A stretch of 64,000 bases of DNA from Selenomonas sputigena ATCC 35185 (GTDB lineage Bacteria > Bacillota > Negativicutes > Selenomonadales > Selenomonadaceae). Position 1 is the first letter of the stretch, and the number at the start of each line of letters is the position of its first letter. A program made the translations under genes and the position numbers. Shown piece by piece: positions 55,432-63,595 of the stretch. The DNA lies in contig NC_015437.1 of NCBI RefSeq assembly GCF_000208405.1, positions 981,001-1,045,000 of the forward strand, given 5' to 3'. A model generated the notes under the pieces. The model did not search any database. It was not told the origin of the DNA and saw only the letters and a list, made by a program, of their open reading frames with translations.

Positions 55432-56064
55432 ATGGACTTTATCAAACAGCCGATGGAAATCGAGAACCGCAGCATGGAGATCATCGCACCGTATCTGGCG
55501 GAGTATAAACTTTCCGAAGCGGAAATCAAGGTGTATTCGCGCATGATTCATGCGTCGGGCGATGTCGACTATGCGAAGGTGATCCGCGTTCATCCGCAGG
55601 CAATCGAGGCGATGCAGCAGGCGCTCAAGAAAGGGGCGCACATCTATACGGACGTCGAGATGGTGCGCACGGGCATCAACAAGAAGAAACTGGCATCCTT
55701 CGGCGGTGAGGTGCATTGCCTCGTAGCAGATGAGAAGATTGCCGCCGAAGCAAAGGCGCAGGGCATCACGCGCTCAATGGCTGCCATGCGTTCCTTCGGC
55801 AAGGCTCTCGATGGTGCGATCATCGCCATCGGCAATGCGCCGACGGCGCTCTTCGAGGTATTGCGCATGGTCGAGGAGGAAGGCATACGTCCGGCGGCCA
55901 TCGTCGGCATCCCTGTCGGCTTCGTCGGGGCGGCAGATTCCAAGGAACTTTTGGCGAAGAACGACAAAGTGCCGTACATCACGGTGGAAGGCACGAAGGG
56001 CGGCAGCCCGATCGCGGCGTCCGTCGTCAATGCTGTCATGTATCTCATAGACAACACGCGCTGA
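55432..56064 (+). CDS. cbiC: Cobalt-precorrin-8 methylmutase
   Basis: 210 aa. Moves the C11 methyl group to C12 to form cobyrinate. IENRSMEIIAPYLAEY is the usual N-terminus. VYSRMIHASGDVDYAK carries the catalytic His. ITRSMAAMRSFGKALDGAII, AIGNAPTALFEVLRM and VGIPVGFVGAADSKELL are all characteristic. The ATG follows GAGGTTACAGC. It is 12 bp from cbiA. Confidence 0.97.
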   Translation: MDFIKQPMEIENRSMEIIAPYLAEYKLSEAEIKVYSRMIHASGDVDYAKVIRVHPQAIEAMQQALKKGAHIYTDVEMVRTGINKKKLASFGGEVHCLVADEKIAAEAKAQGITRSMAAMRSFGKALDGAIIAIGNAPTALFEVLRMVEEEGIRPAAIVGIPVGFVGAADSKELLAKNDKVPYITVEGTKGGSPIAASVVNAVMYLIDNTR

Positions 56065-56076
56065 GGAGATTTTGCC

Positions 56077-57483
56077 ATGGAAGAGAAGATACCGCGTCTT
56101 GTCATCGCCGCGACGCAGAGCGGCTCGGGCAAGACGACGCTCGTGACGGGCATTCTCGCCGCACTGCGTGCGCAGGGGCTGCGCGTGCAGTCGTACAAGG
56201 TAGGCCCTGACTACATCGACCCCGGCTATCACGCGCTTGCGAGTGGGCTGCCCGCGCACAATCTCGACACATGGCTTATGCCGGCTGAACGTCTCAAGGA
56301 GATTTTTGCACGCACGGCCAAAGGTGCGGATCTTGCCGTTATCGAAGGCGTCATGGGGCTTTATGACGGCGGCAGGAAGGGCGTGAGTTCCACGGCAGAA
56401 ATCGCCAAATTGCTCGACGCGCCCGTGCTGCTCGTTCTCGATGCGAAGTCGATGGGCGCATCGGCAGCGGCGATCGCGCTTGGTTTCCGCAGTTATGATC
56501 GTGAGGTCAACCTCGCGGGCGTTCTCCTGAACCGTCTGGGCTCGGATACGCATGAGGCGATGATACGCGAGGCGATGGCGAAGATTGACATGCCTGTCTT
56601 AGGGGCTATGCGACGCGACGAATCGCTGAAGATGCCGGAGCGTCACTTAGGCCTTCTGCCTGCCGAGGAGAACGAAGAGCGCGATGTTGTAAAGAAGATG
56701 GGCGAGGCGGCGGCGCATTCGGTCGATCTTGCGGCGCTCAGAAGGATTGCAGAAGCAGCCGCGCCATTGGCCTCGACGGAGGAGTTGCTTTTTTCTGCAA
56801 GGGAAAATGCAGAGCGACAGCCGTCCAAGGTGCGCCTTGCCGTCGCGCACGATGAGGCCTTTTCCTTTTATTATCCCGAGAGTCTTGATGTGTTGGAATC
56901 CTTTGGCGCGGAACTCGTCTTTTTCAGCCCGCTGCATGATACGGCTCTGCCTGAGGCGGCGGGCGTTCTCCTAGGCGGGGGCTTTCCTGAGATGTTTGCC
57001 GAAGAACTGACGGCGAATGCGTCGATGCGCCGTTCTCTCGCTGAGGCGGCGGCAGCAGGTGTGCCCATTTATGCCGAATGCGGCGGCTATATGTACTTGA
57101 TGGAAAAACTCGTGGACTTCGAGGGAAAAGAACATGCGATGACGGGAATCGTTCCTGCTGTCGTACAGATGAACCGCAAACTGCAGATGGTCGGCTACGT
57201 TGAGGCGGAGCTTTGCAGCGATACGGTTCTCGGACCGCGAGGCAGGAAACTGCACGGTCACGAGTTTCATTTCTCGACGGAATTGCCGGGGGAAAAAGCG
57301 GATGCGGCGAGGGCCTTTATTTTTACGCGCATGAGGAATGGCGCGCACTATGCGGCAGGCTATGCCAAGGGGGCGGTTCTCGGCTCTTATCTGCACCTGC
57401 ACTTTGCAGGCTGCCCTGAGGCGGCTGAGGCTTTCGTTGAGGCTTGCCGAGCGAGCAGGGAGAGGAGGAAGATGCATGGGTAA
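56077..57483 (+). CDS. cbiA: Cobyrinate a,c-diamide synthase
   Basis: 468 aa. ATP- and glutamine-dependent amidation of the a and c carboxylates. The N-terminal dethiobiotin-synthetase-like domain has IAATQSGSGKTTLVTGILAA and YKVGPDYIDPGYHALASGLP. The C-terminal class I glutaminase-like domain has YAECGGYMYLMEKLVD with the nucleophile Cys and LHGHEFHFS. The last codons overlap cobU by 8 bases. Confidence 0.97.
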   Translation: MEEKIPRLVIAATQSGSGKTTLVTGILAALRAQGLRVQSYKVGPDYIDPGYHALASGLPAHNLDTWLMPAERLKEIFARTAKGADLAVIEGVMGLYDGGRKGVSSTAEIAKLLDAPVLLVLDAKSMGASAAAIALGFRSYDREVNLAGVLLNRLGSDTHEAMIREAMAKIDMPVLGAMRRDESLKMPERHLGLLPAEENEERDVVKKMGEAAAHSVDLAALRRIAEAAAPLASTEELLFSARENAERQPSKVRLAVAHDEAFSFYYPESLDVLESFGAELVFFSPLHDTALPEAAGVLLGGGFPEMFAEELTANASMRRSLAEAAAAGVPIYAECGGYMYLMEKLVDFEGKEHAMTGIVPAVVQMNRKLQMVGYVEAELCSDTVLGPRGRKLHGHEFHFSTELPGEKADAARAFIFTRMRNGAHYAAGYAKGAVLGSYLHLHFAGCPEAAEAFVEACRASRERRKMHG

Positions 57484-58033
57484 GATCGTCCTCGTCACGG
57501 GCGGTGCACGAAGCGGCAAGAGCCGTTTTGCCGAGCAGTACGCGGCGCGTTTCGGAAAGAAGGTTGCCTACATTGCGACGGCGGGCGTCTATGACGAGGA
57601 GATGGCATTTCGCGTCAAACTGCACCGTGAGCGGCGCCCCAAGGACTGGCATACATGGGAAGCGCCCGAGAACGCGCATCTTGCCATTGAGGAGGCAGGA
57701 AGGGCGCACGATATGATCCTCTTCGACTGCCTGACGCTCTACATCAGCAATCTGCTGTGTGCCTTGGAGAATGTCCGCGACTCTGCGGCAAATTATGAAC
57801 TTATACGTGAGAAAATCAGCCTCCTGCTCGAAGCTGCAAAGGAGCAGGAAGGTACGACGCTTTTCGTGACGAACGAGGTCGGCGCGGGCATCGTGCCGGA
57901 AAATCATCTTGCACGCGAGTATCGCGACATCACGGGCATTGCCAACCAGCTGACGGCGCGTGCCGCAGATGAGGTGTACGTCGTTTCCTGCGGCATTGCC
58001 GTCGATTTCAAGAAATTGGCAGTGTCGTGGTAA
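57476..58033 (+). CDS. cobU: Adenosylcobinamide kinase / guanylyltransferase
   Basis: 185 aa. Phosphorylates adenosylcobinamide and makes its GDP derivative. VLVTGGARSGKSRFAEQYAA is the P-loop. VAYIATAGVYDEEM and HRERRPKDWHTWEAPEN carry the guanylylated His region. FVTNEVGAGIVPENHLAREY and YRDITGIANQ follow. The ATG at 57476 lies inside cbiA; the open frame upstream is antisense-like noise. The TAA stop touches the end of repeat R3. Confidence 0.96.
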   Translation: MGKIVLVTGGARSGKSRFAEQYAARFGKKVAYIATAGVYDEEMAFRVKLHRERRPKDWHTWEAPENAHLAIEEAGRAHDMILFDCLTLYISNLLCALENVRDSAANYELIREKISLLLEAAKEQEGTTLFVTNEVGAGIVPENHLAREYRDITGIANQLTARAADEVYVVSCGIAVDFKKLAVSW

Positions 58034-58035
58034 GC

Positions 58036-58131
58036 TACACGCACAAACGTCCACTTTGTGGACATTGTGCGCCGCCCTTAAGGAAAGTTGCCCAATCAGC
58101 CTGCGCCTTCGGCTTGGCTTCTTGGACTTTC
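58036..58131 (-). repeat. Two-hairpin dispersed repeat, copy R3 (full, inverted)
   Basis: Reverse complement of the R1 type. Hairpin 1 pairs GAAAGT, CCAA, AGCC and GCC with GGC, GGCT, TTGG and ACTTTC. Hairpin 2 is identical to R1 (CGCACAATGTCCAC/GTGGACGTTTGTGCG). It lies inside the cob operon between cobU and cobQ. Confidence 0.88.
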
Positions 58132-58188
58132 CTAGTAAAATATACTACAGGAATAGCATACTGCATCGCTTGACAGGAGGAATGGCTT

Positions 58189-59724
58189 TTGGCGAACTAC
58201 ATCATGATGATGGGGACAAGCTCGCATGTTGGAAAGAGCATCCTGACGACGGCGCTCTGCCGCATCTTTCGGCAGGAGGGGCGGCGCGTCGTCCCCTTCA
58301 AAGCGCAGAACATGGCGCTCAATTCCTATGTCACGAAAGATGGCTTGGAGATGGGGCGTGCGCAGGTCGCCCAGGCGGAAGCCGCGGGACTTGAACCATT
58401 CGTCGACATGAATCCCGTCTTGCTGAAGCCGACAGGAAACTCCTGCTCGCAGGTCGTGCTCATGGGAAAGCCTGTCGGCAATATGACAGCGAAGGAGTAC
58501 CACCAAGGCTATTCGCTCAAAGCGTTTTCGGCGGTCAAAGAAGCGTTGGCGCGTCTCGATGCGGAGTACGAAACCGTCGTCATCGAGGGCGCGGGAAGCC
58601 CTGCGGAGGTCAATCTCAAGGCGAACGACATCGTCAACATGCGCGTGGCGAAGTATCTGAATGCGCCCGTTCTGCTCATTGCCGATGTCGATCGCGGCGG
58701 TGCGCTCGCTTCGCTCGTCGGCACTTTGGAGCTTTTGGAAGAGGATGAAAGAGTGCTCGTCAAGGGGCTTGTCGTCAACAAGTTTCGCGGCGACATCTCG
58801 CTCTTTACGCCTGCTGTCGAATTTTTGGAGAAAAAGACGGGCAAGCCTGTGCTCGGCGTCATCCCGCATATCGAGGAAATGGGCATTGACGACGAAGATT
58901 CCGTATCCTTGGAGGATAAGGCAGAAAGGGCGGAAGAGAAGGAACTCAATCTTGCTGTCATCCGTACGCCGAAGATTTCCAACTTCACGGATTTTGACAG
59001 TTTGGAAAGCGAGCCGGACGTGGCGCTACGCTATGTGCATGAAGCGGCGGCTCTCGGTACGCCCGATTTGATTCTGTTGCCGGGCAGCAAGAATACGTCG
59101 GAGGACATGCGTTGGCTCGAAAAAACGGGACTTGCCTCGAAGATTCGCGAGGCGCACGAAAAGGGAACGGCCGTCATCGGTATATGCGGCGGCTACCAGA
59201 TGCTTGGCAAGCGCATATTGGATCCGCACCATACGGAATCTTCTTTTGACAGTACGGATGGGCTGGGGCTTCTTGGTCTGCAGACGACATTTCATGAAAA
59301 CAAGTTGACTTCGCAGGTCGTAGCTTCAGCTAGGGATTTTTCGTTTCTTGGCAAGCGGATTTCTGTCGATGATATCAAGGGCTATGAAATTCATATGGGA
59401 ACGACGGAGTTCCTGTGCGATAGGGACAGTCATCCGCTCTGCGTGAAAGAGAGACGCGGCGAAGTTTGTGACGCTGCGGAAGGTACGGTAAATGAAGAAG
59501 AAAACGTCTTTGGTACATACATCCATGGATTTTTCGATCACGATGGGCTGCGCCGTGCGATTCTCAATGCCTTGCGCGAAAAGAAAGGGCTTCCTGCGCT
59601 CGCTGTGACGCGCAATCGCTACCGCGAGAAGGAGGAGAGCTATGACCGCCTTGCTGCCGTCGTGCGTGCGCATCTCGATATGGATAAGCTGCGCGAAATC
59701 ATGGGGGAGAAGGTCGGATGCTGA
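58189..59724 (+). CDS. cobQ: Cobyric acid synthase
   Basis: 511 aa (CbiP in anaerobic nomenclature). Amidates carboxylates b, d, e and g. MMGTSSHVGKSILTTALCRI is the P-loop-like N-terminus. FKAQNMALNSYVTKDGLEMG and RAQVAQAEAAGLEP are family hallmarks. VIEGAGSPAEVNLKANDIVN follows. The glutaminase domain has GICGGYQMLGKRILDP with the Cys, and GYEIHMG. The TTG start follows AGGAGG by 8 nt; an ATG at 58182 is in another frame. It overlaps cbiB by 7 bases. Confidence 0.96.
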   Translation: MANYIMMMGTSSHVGKSILTTALCRIFRQEGRRVVPFKAQNMALNSYVTKDGLEMGRAQVAQAEAAGLEPFVDMNPVLLKPTGNSCSQVVLMGKPVGNMTAKEYHQGYSLKAFSAVKEALARLDAEYETVVIEGAGSPAEVNLKANDIVNMRVAKYLNAPVLLIADVDRGGALASLVGTLELLEEDERVLVKGLVVNKFRGDISLFTPAVEFLEKKTGKPVLGVIPHIEEMGIDDEDSVSLEDKAERAEEKELNLAVIRTPKISNFTDFDSLESEPDVALRYVHEAAALGTPDLILLPGSKNTSEDMRWLEKTGLASKIREAHEKGTAVIGICGGYQMLGKRILDPHHTESSFDSTDGLGLLGLQTTFHENKLTSQVVASARDFSFLGKRISVDDIKGYEIHMGTTEFLCDRDSHPLCVKERRGEVCDAAEGTVNEEENVFGTYIHGFFDHDGLRRAILNALREKKGLPALAVTRNRYREKEESYDRLAAVVRAHLDMDKLREIMGEKVGC

Positions 59725-60683
59725 CGGCTGTCCTTGCGTTCTTCATCGACTGCATTCTCGGCGATCCGCGTTCGCGCTTCCATCCCGTCGTATTGATGGG
59801 AAATCTTATCGCTTGGCTGGAGCATTGCTTTTATCGTCCCGAAGATACGAATGAGAAGAAACTGCTCTGCGGCGGCATGCTCGCCCTCATCGTGCTCGTC
59901 GTTTGTTACGAGGCTGCATGGTGCATCCTGCGGCTTTTGGGGCTTATCCCCTTGCCGCATGTGGGCATGGCGCTGGAAGCTTTGCTGCTCGCCTTCATGA
60001 TCTCGCCGAAGAGCCTTGCGGCGGCAGGCATGGAGATACGCGCCCTCCTGAAGGCGGGCGATCTGCCGGAAGCGCGCAGAAAAGTCGGCTGGATCGTGGG
60101 GCGCGACACGGAAAAGCTCAGCGTGCCGGAAGTGTCGCGCGCCGCGATCGAGACCGTGGCGGAAAACACGGTTGACGGCGTTCTTGCACCGCTCTTTTTC
60201 TATCTGATCGGCGGGCTGCCGCTCGCTGTGCTCTATCGCGCGGCGAATACTATGGATTCGATGCTCGGCTACAAGAACGCGAAGTATTTGTACTTTGGCA
60301 GGGTGGCGGCGCGTCTCGACGATGTGCTCAATTACATTCCCGCGCGCATTGCGGGTGTTCTTTTCGTGCTCGCGGCCTTTTTCCTGGGCTTCGACGGGCG
60401 CGGCGCTTGGCGCATGCTGCATCGCGATGCGGCGAAGCACCCAAGCCCGAACGGGGGGCACGCCGAAGCGCCTACGGCGGGTGCACTCGGCATACGCTTG
60501 GGCGGCAACAACTATTACTTCGGCGAGCCGCATTTTCGCGCCTATATGGGAGAGGCGCGGCGTGAAATTGAAGCCGATGACATACAGAAGACCGTGCGCC
60601 TCATGTATACGGTCACGATTCTTTTTCTGCTCTTGACGTATGGCGGGTTCCTTCTTTGGCAGCAGAGGGGGATGCTTTTTTAG
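59718..60683 (+). CDS. cbiB: Adenosylcobinamide-phosphate synthase (CbiB)
   Basis: 321 aa inner-membrane protein with about five helices. Attaches aminopropanol phosphate to adenosylcobyric acid. FIDCILGDPRSRFHPVVLMG followed by NLIAWLE opens it, as in the family. RKVGWIVGRDT, ISRAAIETVAENTVDG-type VSRAAIETVAENTVDGVLAP, LYRAANTMDSMLGYKN and HPSPNGGHAEAPTAGALGIR are conserved. The ATG lies within cobQ. cobS begins 29 bp downstream. Confidence 0.96.
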   Translation: MLTAVLAFFIDCILGDPRSRFHPVVLMGNLIAWLEHCFYRPEDTNEKKLLCGGMLALIVLVVCYEAAWCILRLLGLIPLPHVGMALEALLLAFMISPKSLAAAGMEIRALLKAGDLPEARRKVGWIVGRDTEKLSVPEVSRAAIETVAENTVDGVLAPLFFYLIGGLPLAVLYRAANTMDSMLGYKNAKYLYFGRVAARLDDVLNYIPARIAGVLFVLAAFFLGFDGRGAWRMLHRDAAKHPSPNGGHAEAPTAGALGIRLGGNNYYFGEPHFRAYMGEARREIEADDIQKTVRLMYTVTILFLLLTYGGFLLWQQRGMLF

Positions 60684-60712
60684 TGTAGACGTGAAGCATT
60701 GGGGGTGGTTTT

Positions 60713-61540
60713 TTGCGTGCGTTTTTCATCGGTCTGCAGTTTCTCACGCGCATTTCGATCGTGGAGCAAAAGGATTGGTGTGAGAAGGATTTTGCCGACA
60801 GCGTGCGTTATTTTCCGCTGATCGGCTTGGTGCTCGGCATCATTTATGCGGCCTTTGCCGCACTGCTGTTGAGTTTTTTGCCGCAAAACGGCATTCTCTT
60901 GCCGCATCATGTCGTTGCGGCAATCTTGCTGATACTGCCTATTCTCCTGACGGGCGGGCTTCATTGCGACGGCTTCATGGACACGATGGACGGACTGTTT
61001 TCGGGACGCTCTCGCGAGCGCATGTTGGAAATCATGAAGGACAGCCGCGTGGGGGCGAACGGTGTTTTTGCCTTCGTCCTGTTGATGATTTTCGACTGGT
61101 CGATCCTGCTTGACCTGCTGCAAAGCGCATGGCTTTTTCCAGCTCTGTTCGCCATGCCCATTGTTTCACGCCTGATGATGGTCGTCGCCATTTCCTCCTT
61201 TCCCTATGCACGTCCTGTGGGCATGGGCAAGGCATTCAAAGATGGCGGCACGAAGTCCGTCCTTTACGGAGCTTTTTTTTATACGCTTATCCTCGTGTTT
61301 TTTCCAGGTGTCGCAGCATGTTTTTTCGGCATCATTCCTTTGGATGCTGCGGGACTGTCCTCGTGGGTTCTTTCCATGACGGCGGTCATATTTGCTGCGC
61401 TTCTCTTTACGATTTTTTTTGCAAGCTATGCGACGCGTCATCTCGGCGGCTTGACCGGAGACGTCTATGGTGCGATTACGACATTGACGGAAACGCTTGT
61501 GCTTTTGAGTTTCTTGGTGTTTTCTTCGGTTAGCTGCTAG
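60713..61540 (+). CDS. cobS: Adenosylcobinamide-GDP ribazoletransferase (cobalamin synthase)
   Basis: 275 aa integral membrane protein. Joins adenosylcobinamide-GDP to alpha-ribazole. FFIGLQFLTRISIVEQKDW, VRYFPLIGLVLGIIYAAF and LLTGGLHCDGFMDTMDGLFS followed by GRSRERMLEIMKDSRVGANG are family signatures. GLTGDVYGAITTLTETLVLL closes it. The TTG start has GGGGGTGG 4 nt before. A gap of about 170 bp containing repeat R4 follows. Confidence 0.95.
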   Translation: MRAFFIGLQFLTRISIVEQKDWCEKDFADSVRYFPLIGLVLGIIYAAFAALLLSFLPQNGILLPHHVVAAILLILPILLTGGLHCDGFMDTMDGLFSGRSRERMLEIMKDSRVGANGVFAFVLLMIFDWSILLDLLQSAWLFPALFAMPIVSRLMMVVAISSFPYARPVGMGKAFKDGGTKSVLYGAFFYTLILVFFPGVAACFFGIIPLDAAGLSSWVLSMTAVIFAALLFTIFFASYATRHLGGLTGDVYGAITTLTETLVLLSFLVFSSVSC

Positions 61541-61642
61541 TGTAATATAAAGACGTTCGGCTTTCTTTCTGCTCCATGCAGGAAGAAGGGAACCCGTTGT
61601 AGAAGGAAAAGTACATCGGGTTTCTGTTGTCTTTGAAAAACT

Positions 61643-61686
61643 ATACGCGCAAACGTCCACTTTGTGGATATTGTACGCGGTTCTTA
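61643..61686 (-). repeat. Two-hairpin dispersed repeat, copy R4 (second hairpin only)
   Basis: TATACGCGCAAACGTCCACT then TTGTGGATATTGTACGCGG is the reverse complement of hairpin 2 with several substitutions. The first hairpin is absent. It lies directly upstream of cobD. Confidence 0.7.
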
Positions 61687-61710
61687 CATGAGAGAAGGGA
61701 GGACGAGGTT

Positions 61711-62784
61711 CTGCAAAAATATGAACATGGGGGCAATGTCTATGAGAAATGCCCGACTGGCGGAGCGTGGCTGGATTTCAGTGCAAATATCAATCCTCTC
61801 GGCCTGTCACCTCGTGTGCGGGAAGCCATTTTTTCCCATGTTGATGGCATCGTCAATTATCCTGATCCTGAGGCGCGTGCCTTGAAGACGGCGATCGCTT
61901 CTTTTTATGGCGTGCCGCAGAAAAAAATCGTGCTCGGCAACGGCGCAGCGGAACTCTTTTACTGCTTCTTCTATATCGTGCGCCCGAAGCGCCTGCTCCT
62001 GCCCGTCCCGTCCTTCAGTGAATATGAAAGGGCGGCGCGTGCCGCAGGTGTGAAGGTCGTATATCTTCCGCTGTTGAAAAAGCATGGGTTTTCTCTTGAT
62101 TTGGAAGCGGCGGTGCAGCAGTTTTCGAAGGAAGACGTCATTCTGCTTTGCAGTCCGAACAATCCGACGGGACGTCTCTGGGAGCGAAAAGAATTGTGTG
62201 TGCTGCTGGAAAAAGCAGAGGAGCGAGGCATATACGTCGTGATGGATGAATCCTTCTTGGATTTTCGTGAAGATGGAGAGGGATATACTTCGCGCCATCT
62301 GACGAACGAATATCCGCATCTCTTCGTCGTCCAATCCATGACGAAGTTCTTTGCCCTGCCAGGATTACGACTGGGCTTCGGCATTGCTGAACCGAATCTT
62401 TGCCGACAGTTGGAAAGCGGCAAAGATGTTTGGAATGTGAATTTTCTTGCTCAAGCGGCAGGTGTTGCTGCTCTTTCCGACACGGTCTACCATGAAGCGG
62501 CACGCTCTTTTGTCCGCAGGGAAAAAAAGTTTCTTGCTGCGGAACTGGCAAAATTGCCAGGGATTGAGGTCTTTGCACCCTCCGTGAATTTTATTCTTTT
62601 CCATTTGCAGCAGGGAAAGGTGTTTTTACAACAGCTTATTATGGCTTTGCGAGAGAGAGGAATCTTGCTGCGCGATTGCAGCAATTATTCGGGGTTGGAT
62701 GGGGCGTACTTGCGTGCCGCTGTACGTTCTCGTGCAGACAATGAACGATTGCTCGAAGCCATGCATGAAGTTTGGAAGGAATGA
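61711..62784 (+). CDS. cobD: Threonine-phosphate decarboxylase-like PLP enzyme
   Basis: About 357 aa from the chosen start. Fold type I aminotransferase family. KYEHGGNVYEK and DFSANINPLGLSPRVREAI match CobD openings. LLCSPNNPTGRLW, VVMDESFLDF and MTKFFALPGLRLGFGIAEP (Lys forming the PLP aldimine) follow. CobD makes aminopropanol phosphate for the CbiB step; the operon context supports this over histidinol-phosphate aminotransferase. Start is uncertain. AAGGGAGG (61695-61702) points to CTG at 61711, since no ATG, GTG or TTG lies nearby in frame. A TTG at 61627 would add 28 residues translated through repeat R4. Confidence 0.88.
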   Translation: MQKYEHGGNVYEKCPTGGAWLDFSANINPLGLSPRVREAIFSHVDGIVNYPDPEARALKTAIASFYGVPQKKIVLGNGAAELFYCFFYIVRPKRLLLPVPSFSEYERAARAAGVKVVYLPLLKKHGFSLDLEAAVQQFSKEDVILLCSPNNPTGRLWERKELCVLLEKAEERGIYVVMDESFLDFREDGEGYTSRHLTNEYPHLFVVQSMTKFFALPGLRLGFGIAEPNLCRQLESGKDVWNVNFLAQAAGVAALSDTVYHEAARSFVRREKKFLAAELAKLPGIEVFAPSVNFILFHLQQGKVFLQQLIMALRERGILLRDCSNYSGLDGAYLRAAVRSRADNERLLEAMHEVWKE

Positions 62785-62792
62785 GATGCAGT

Positions 62793-63422
62793 ATGACAAA
62801 GATTTATCTTGTTCGACATGGATTGACCGAGTGGAATTCCGGCGGTCGTTTTCAAGGGCATTCTGATATTGCCTTGGCAGAAAAAGGTGTGAAACAGGCT
62901 GAATGCCTCGCCAGACATTTTCCCGCAGAGAAGATTGATGCCATCTATTCTAGTGATTTGCAGCGTGCCGCTTCGACGGCAGGGTTTATTGCCGAACGCT
63001 TTGGCTGCGAGGTAAGGAAGACGGAAAATTTGCGGGAAATGAACTTTGGCGAGTGGGAAGGTCTTACCTTCGAGCAAATCAGCGCCAAGTGGCCGGAAGC
63101 TGGAAAGCAGATTTTCTTTACACCGGATGAGCTTAAGCCGCCTGGAGGGGAGACCTTTGAGGATGTAGAAAAAAGAGCCTCGCGAGAATTGGAGAAAATC
63201 ACTGCCGCTCATGTGGGTGAGCACGTCGTTCTCGTAGCGCACGGAGCCTTTTTGCGCACGATTCTGGCGTATGCCCTTCATATACCGCTGCGATATGTCT
63301 GGCGAATCCGACAGGGGAATACGGCGATCAGCCGCCTCACGCACGGCGGCAATCACTTCACGGTTGATTATGTGAATAATGTCGCGCATTTGCAGCATCT
63401 CGAATTCACTGATGAAGACTGA
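62793..63422 (+). CDS. cobC: Histidine phosphatase, probably alpha-ribazole phosphatase
   Basis: 209 aa phosphoglycerate-mutase-like phosphatase. IYLVRHGLTEWNSGGRFQGH contains the RHG catalytic motif. AIYSSDLQRAASTAG, NFGEWEGLTFEQI and VLVAHGAFLRTIL carry the other active-site residues. As the last gene of the cob operon it likely dephosphorylates alpha-ribazole phosphate or adenosylcobalamin phosphate; the broader family acts on many phosphoesters. The ATG at 62793 is used; the TTG at 62772 would overlap cobD. Confidence 0.85.
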   Translation: MTKIYLVRHGLTEWNSGGRFQGHSDIALAEKGVKQAECLARHFPAEKIDAIYSSDLQRAASTAGFIAERFGCEVRKTENLREMNFGEWEGLTFEQISAKWPEAGKQIFFTPDELKPPGGETFEDVEKRASRELEKITAAHVGEHVVLVAHGAFLRTILAYALHIPLRYVWRIRQGNTAISRLTHGGNHFTVDYVNNVAHLQHLEFTDED

Positions 63423-63480
63423 TTGTGCCGTATGTTTATCCATTGGCACGCACAAGGGATGAAAATTTTTCAAAAAGATG

Positions 63481-63509
63481 TTGACATCTTCAGCGTGTTC
63501 GTGTAATAT
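63481..63509 (+). promoter_or_regulatory. rrn promoter P1
   Basis: TTGACA, 17-bp spacer, TAATAT. Confidence 0.85.
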
Positions 63510-63566
63510 AGCATTCGTTGTCGCACAGAACGACAGCAAGAAGCTCGAAAAAATTCAAAAAGGTGC

Positions 63567-63595
63567 TTGACAATCCCTCGCGGATGAAGTAAGAT
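63567..63595 (+). promoter_or_regulatory. rrn promoter P2
   Basis: TTGACA, 17-bp spacer, TAAGAT, 86 bp after P1. A tandem P1-P2 arrangement is common for rrn operons. Confidence 0.85.

Noticed and set aside
57960-58394. 144-codon frame with an in-frame ATG just before cobQ
   Set aside because: It shifts out of the clear cobQ reading and has no family features; the TTG at 58189 gives the correct protein.
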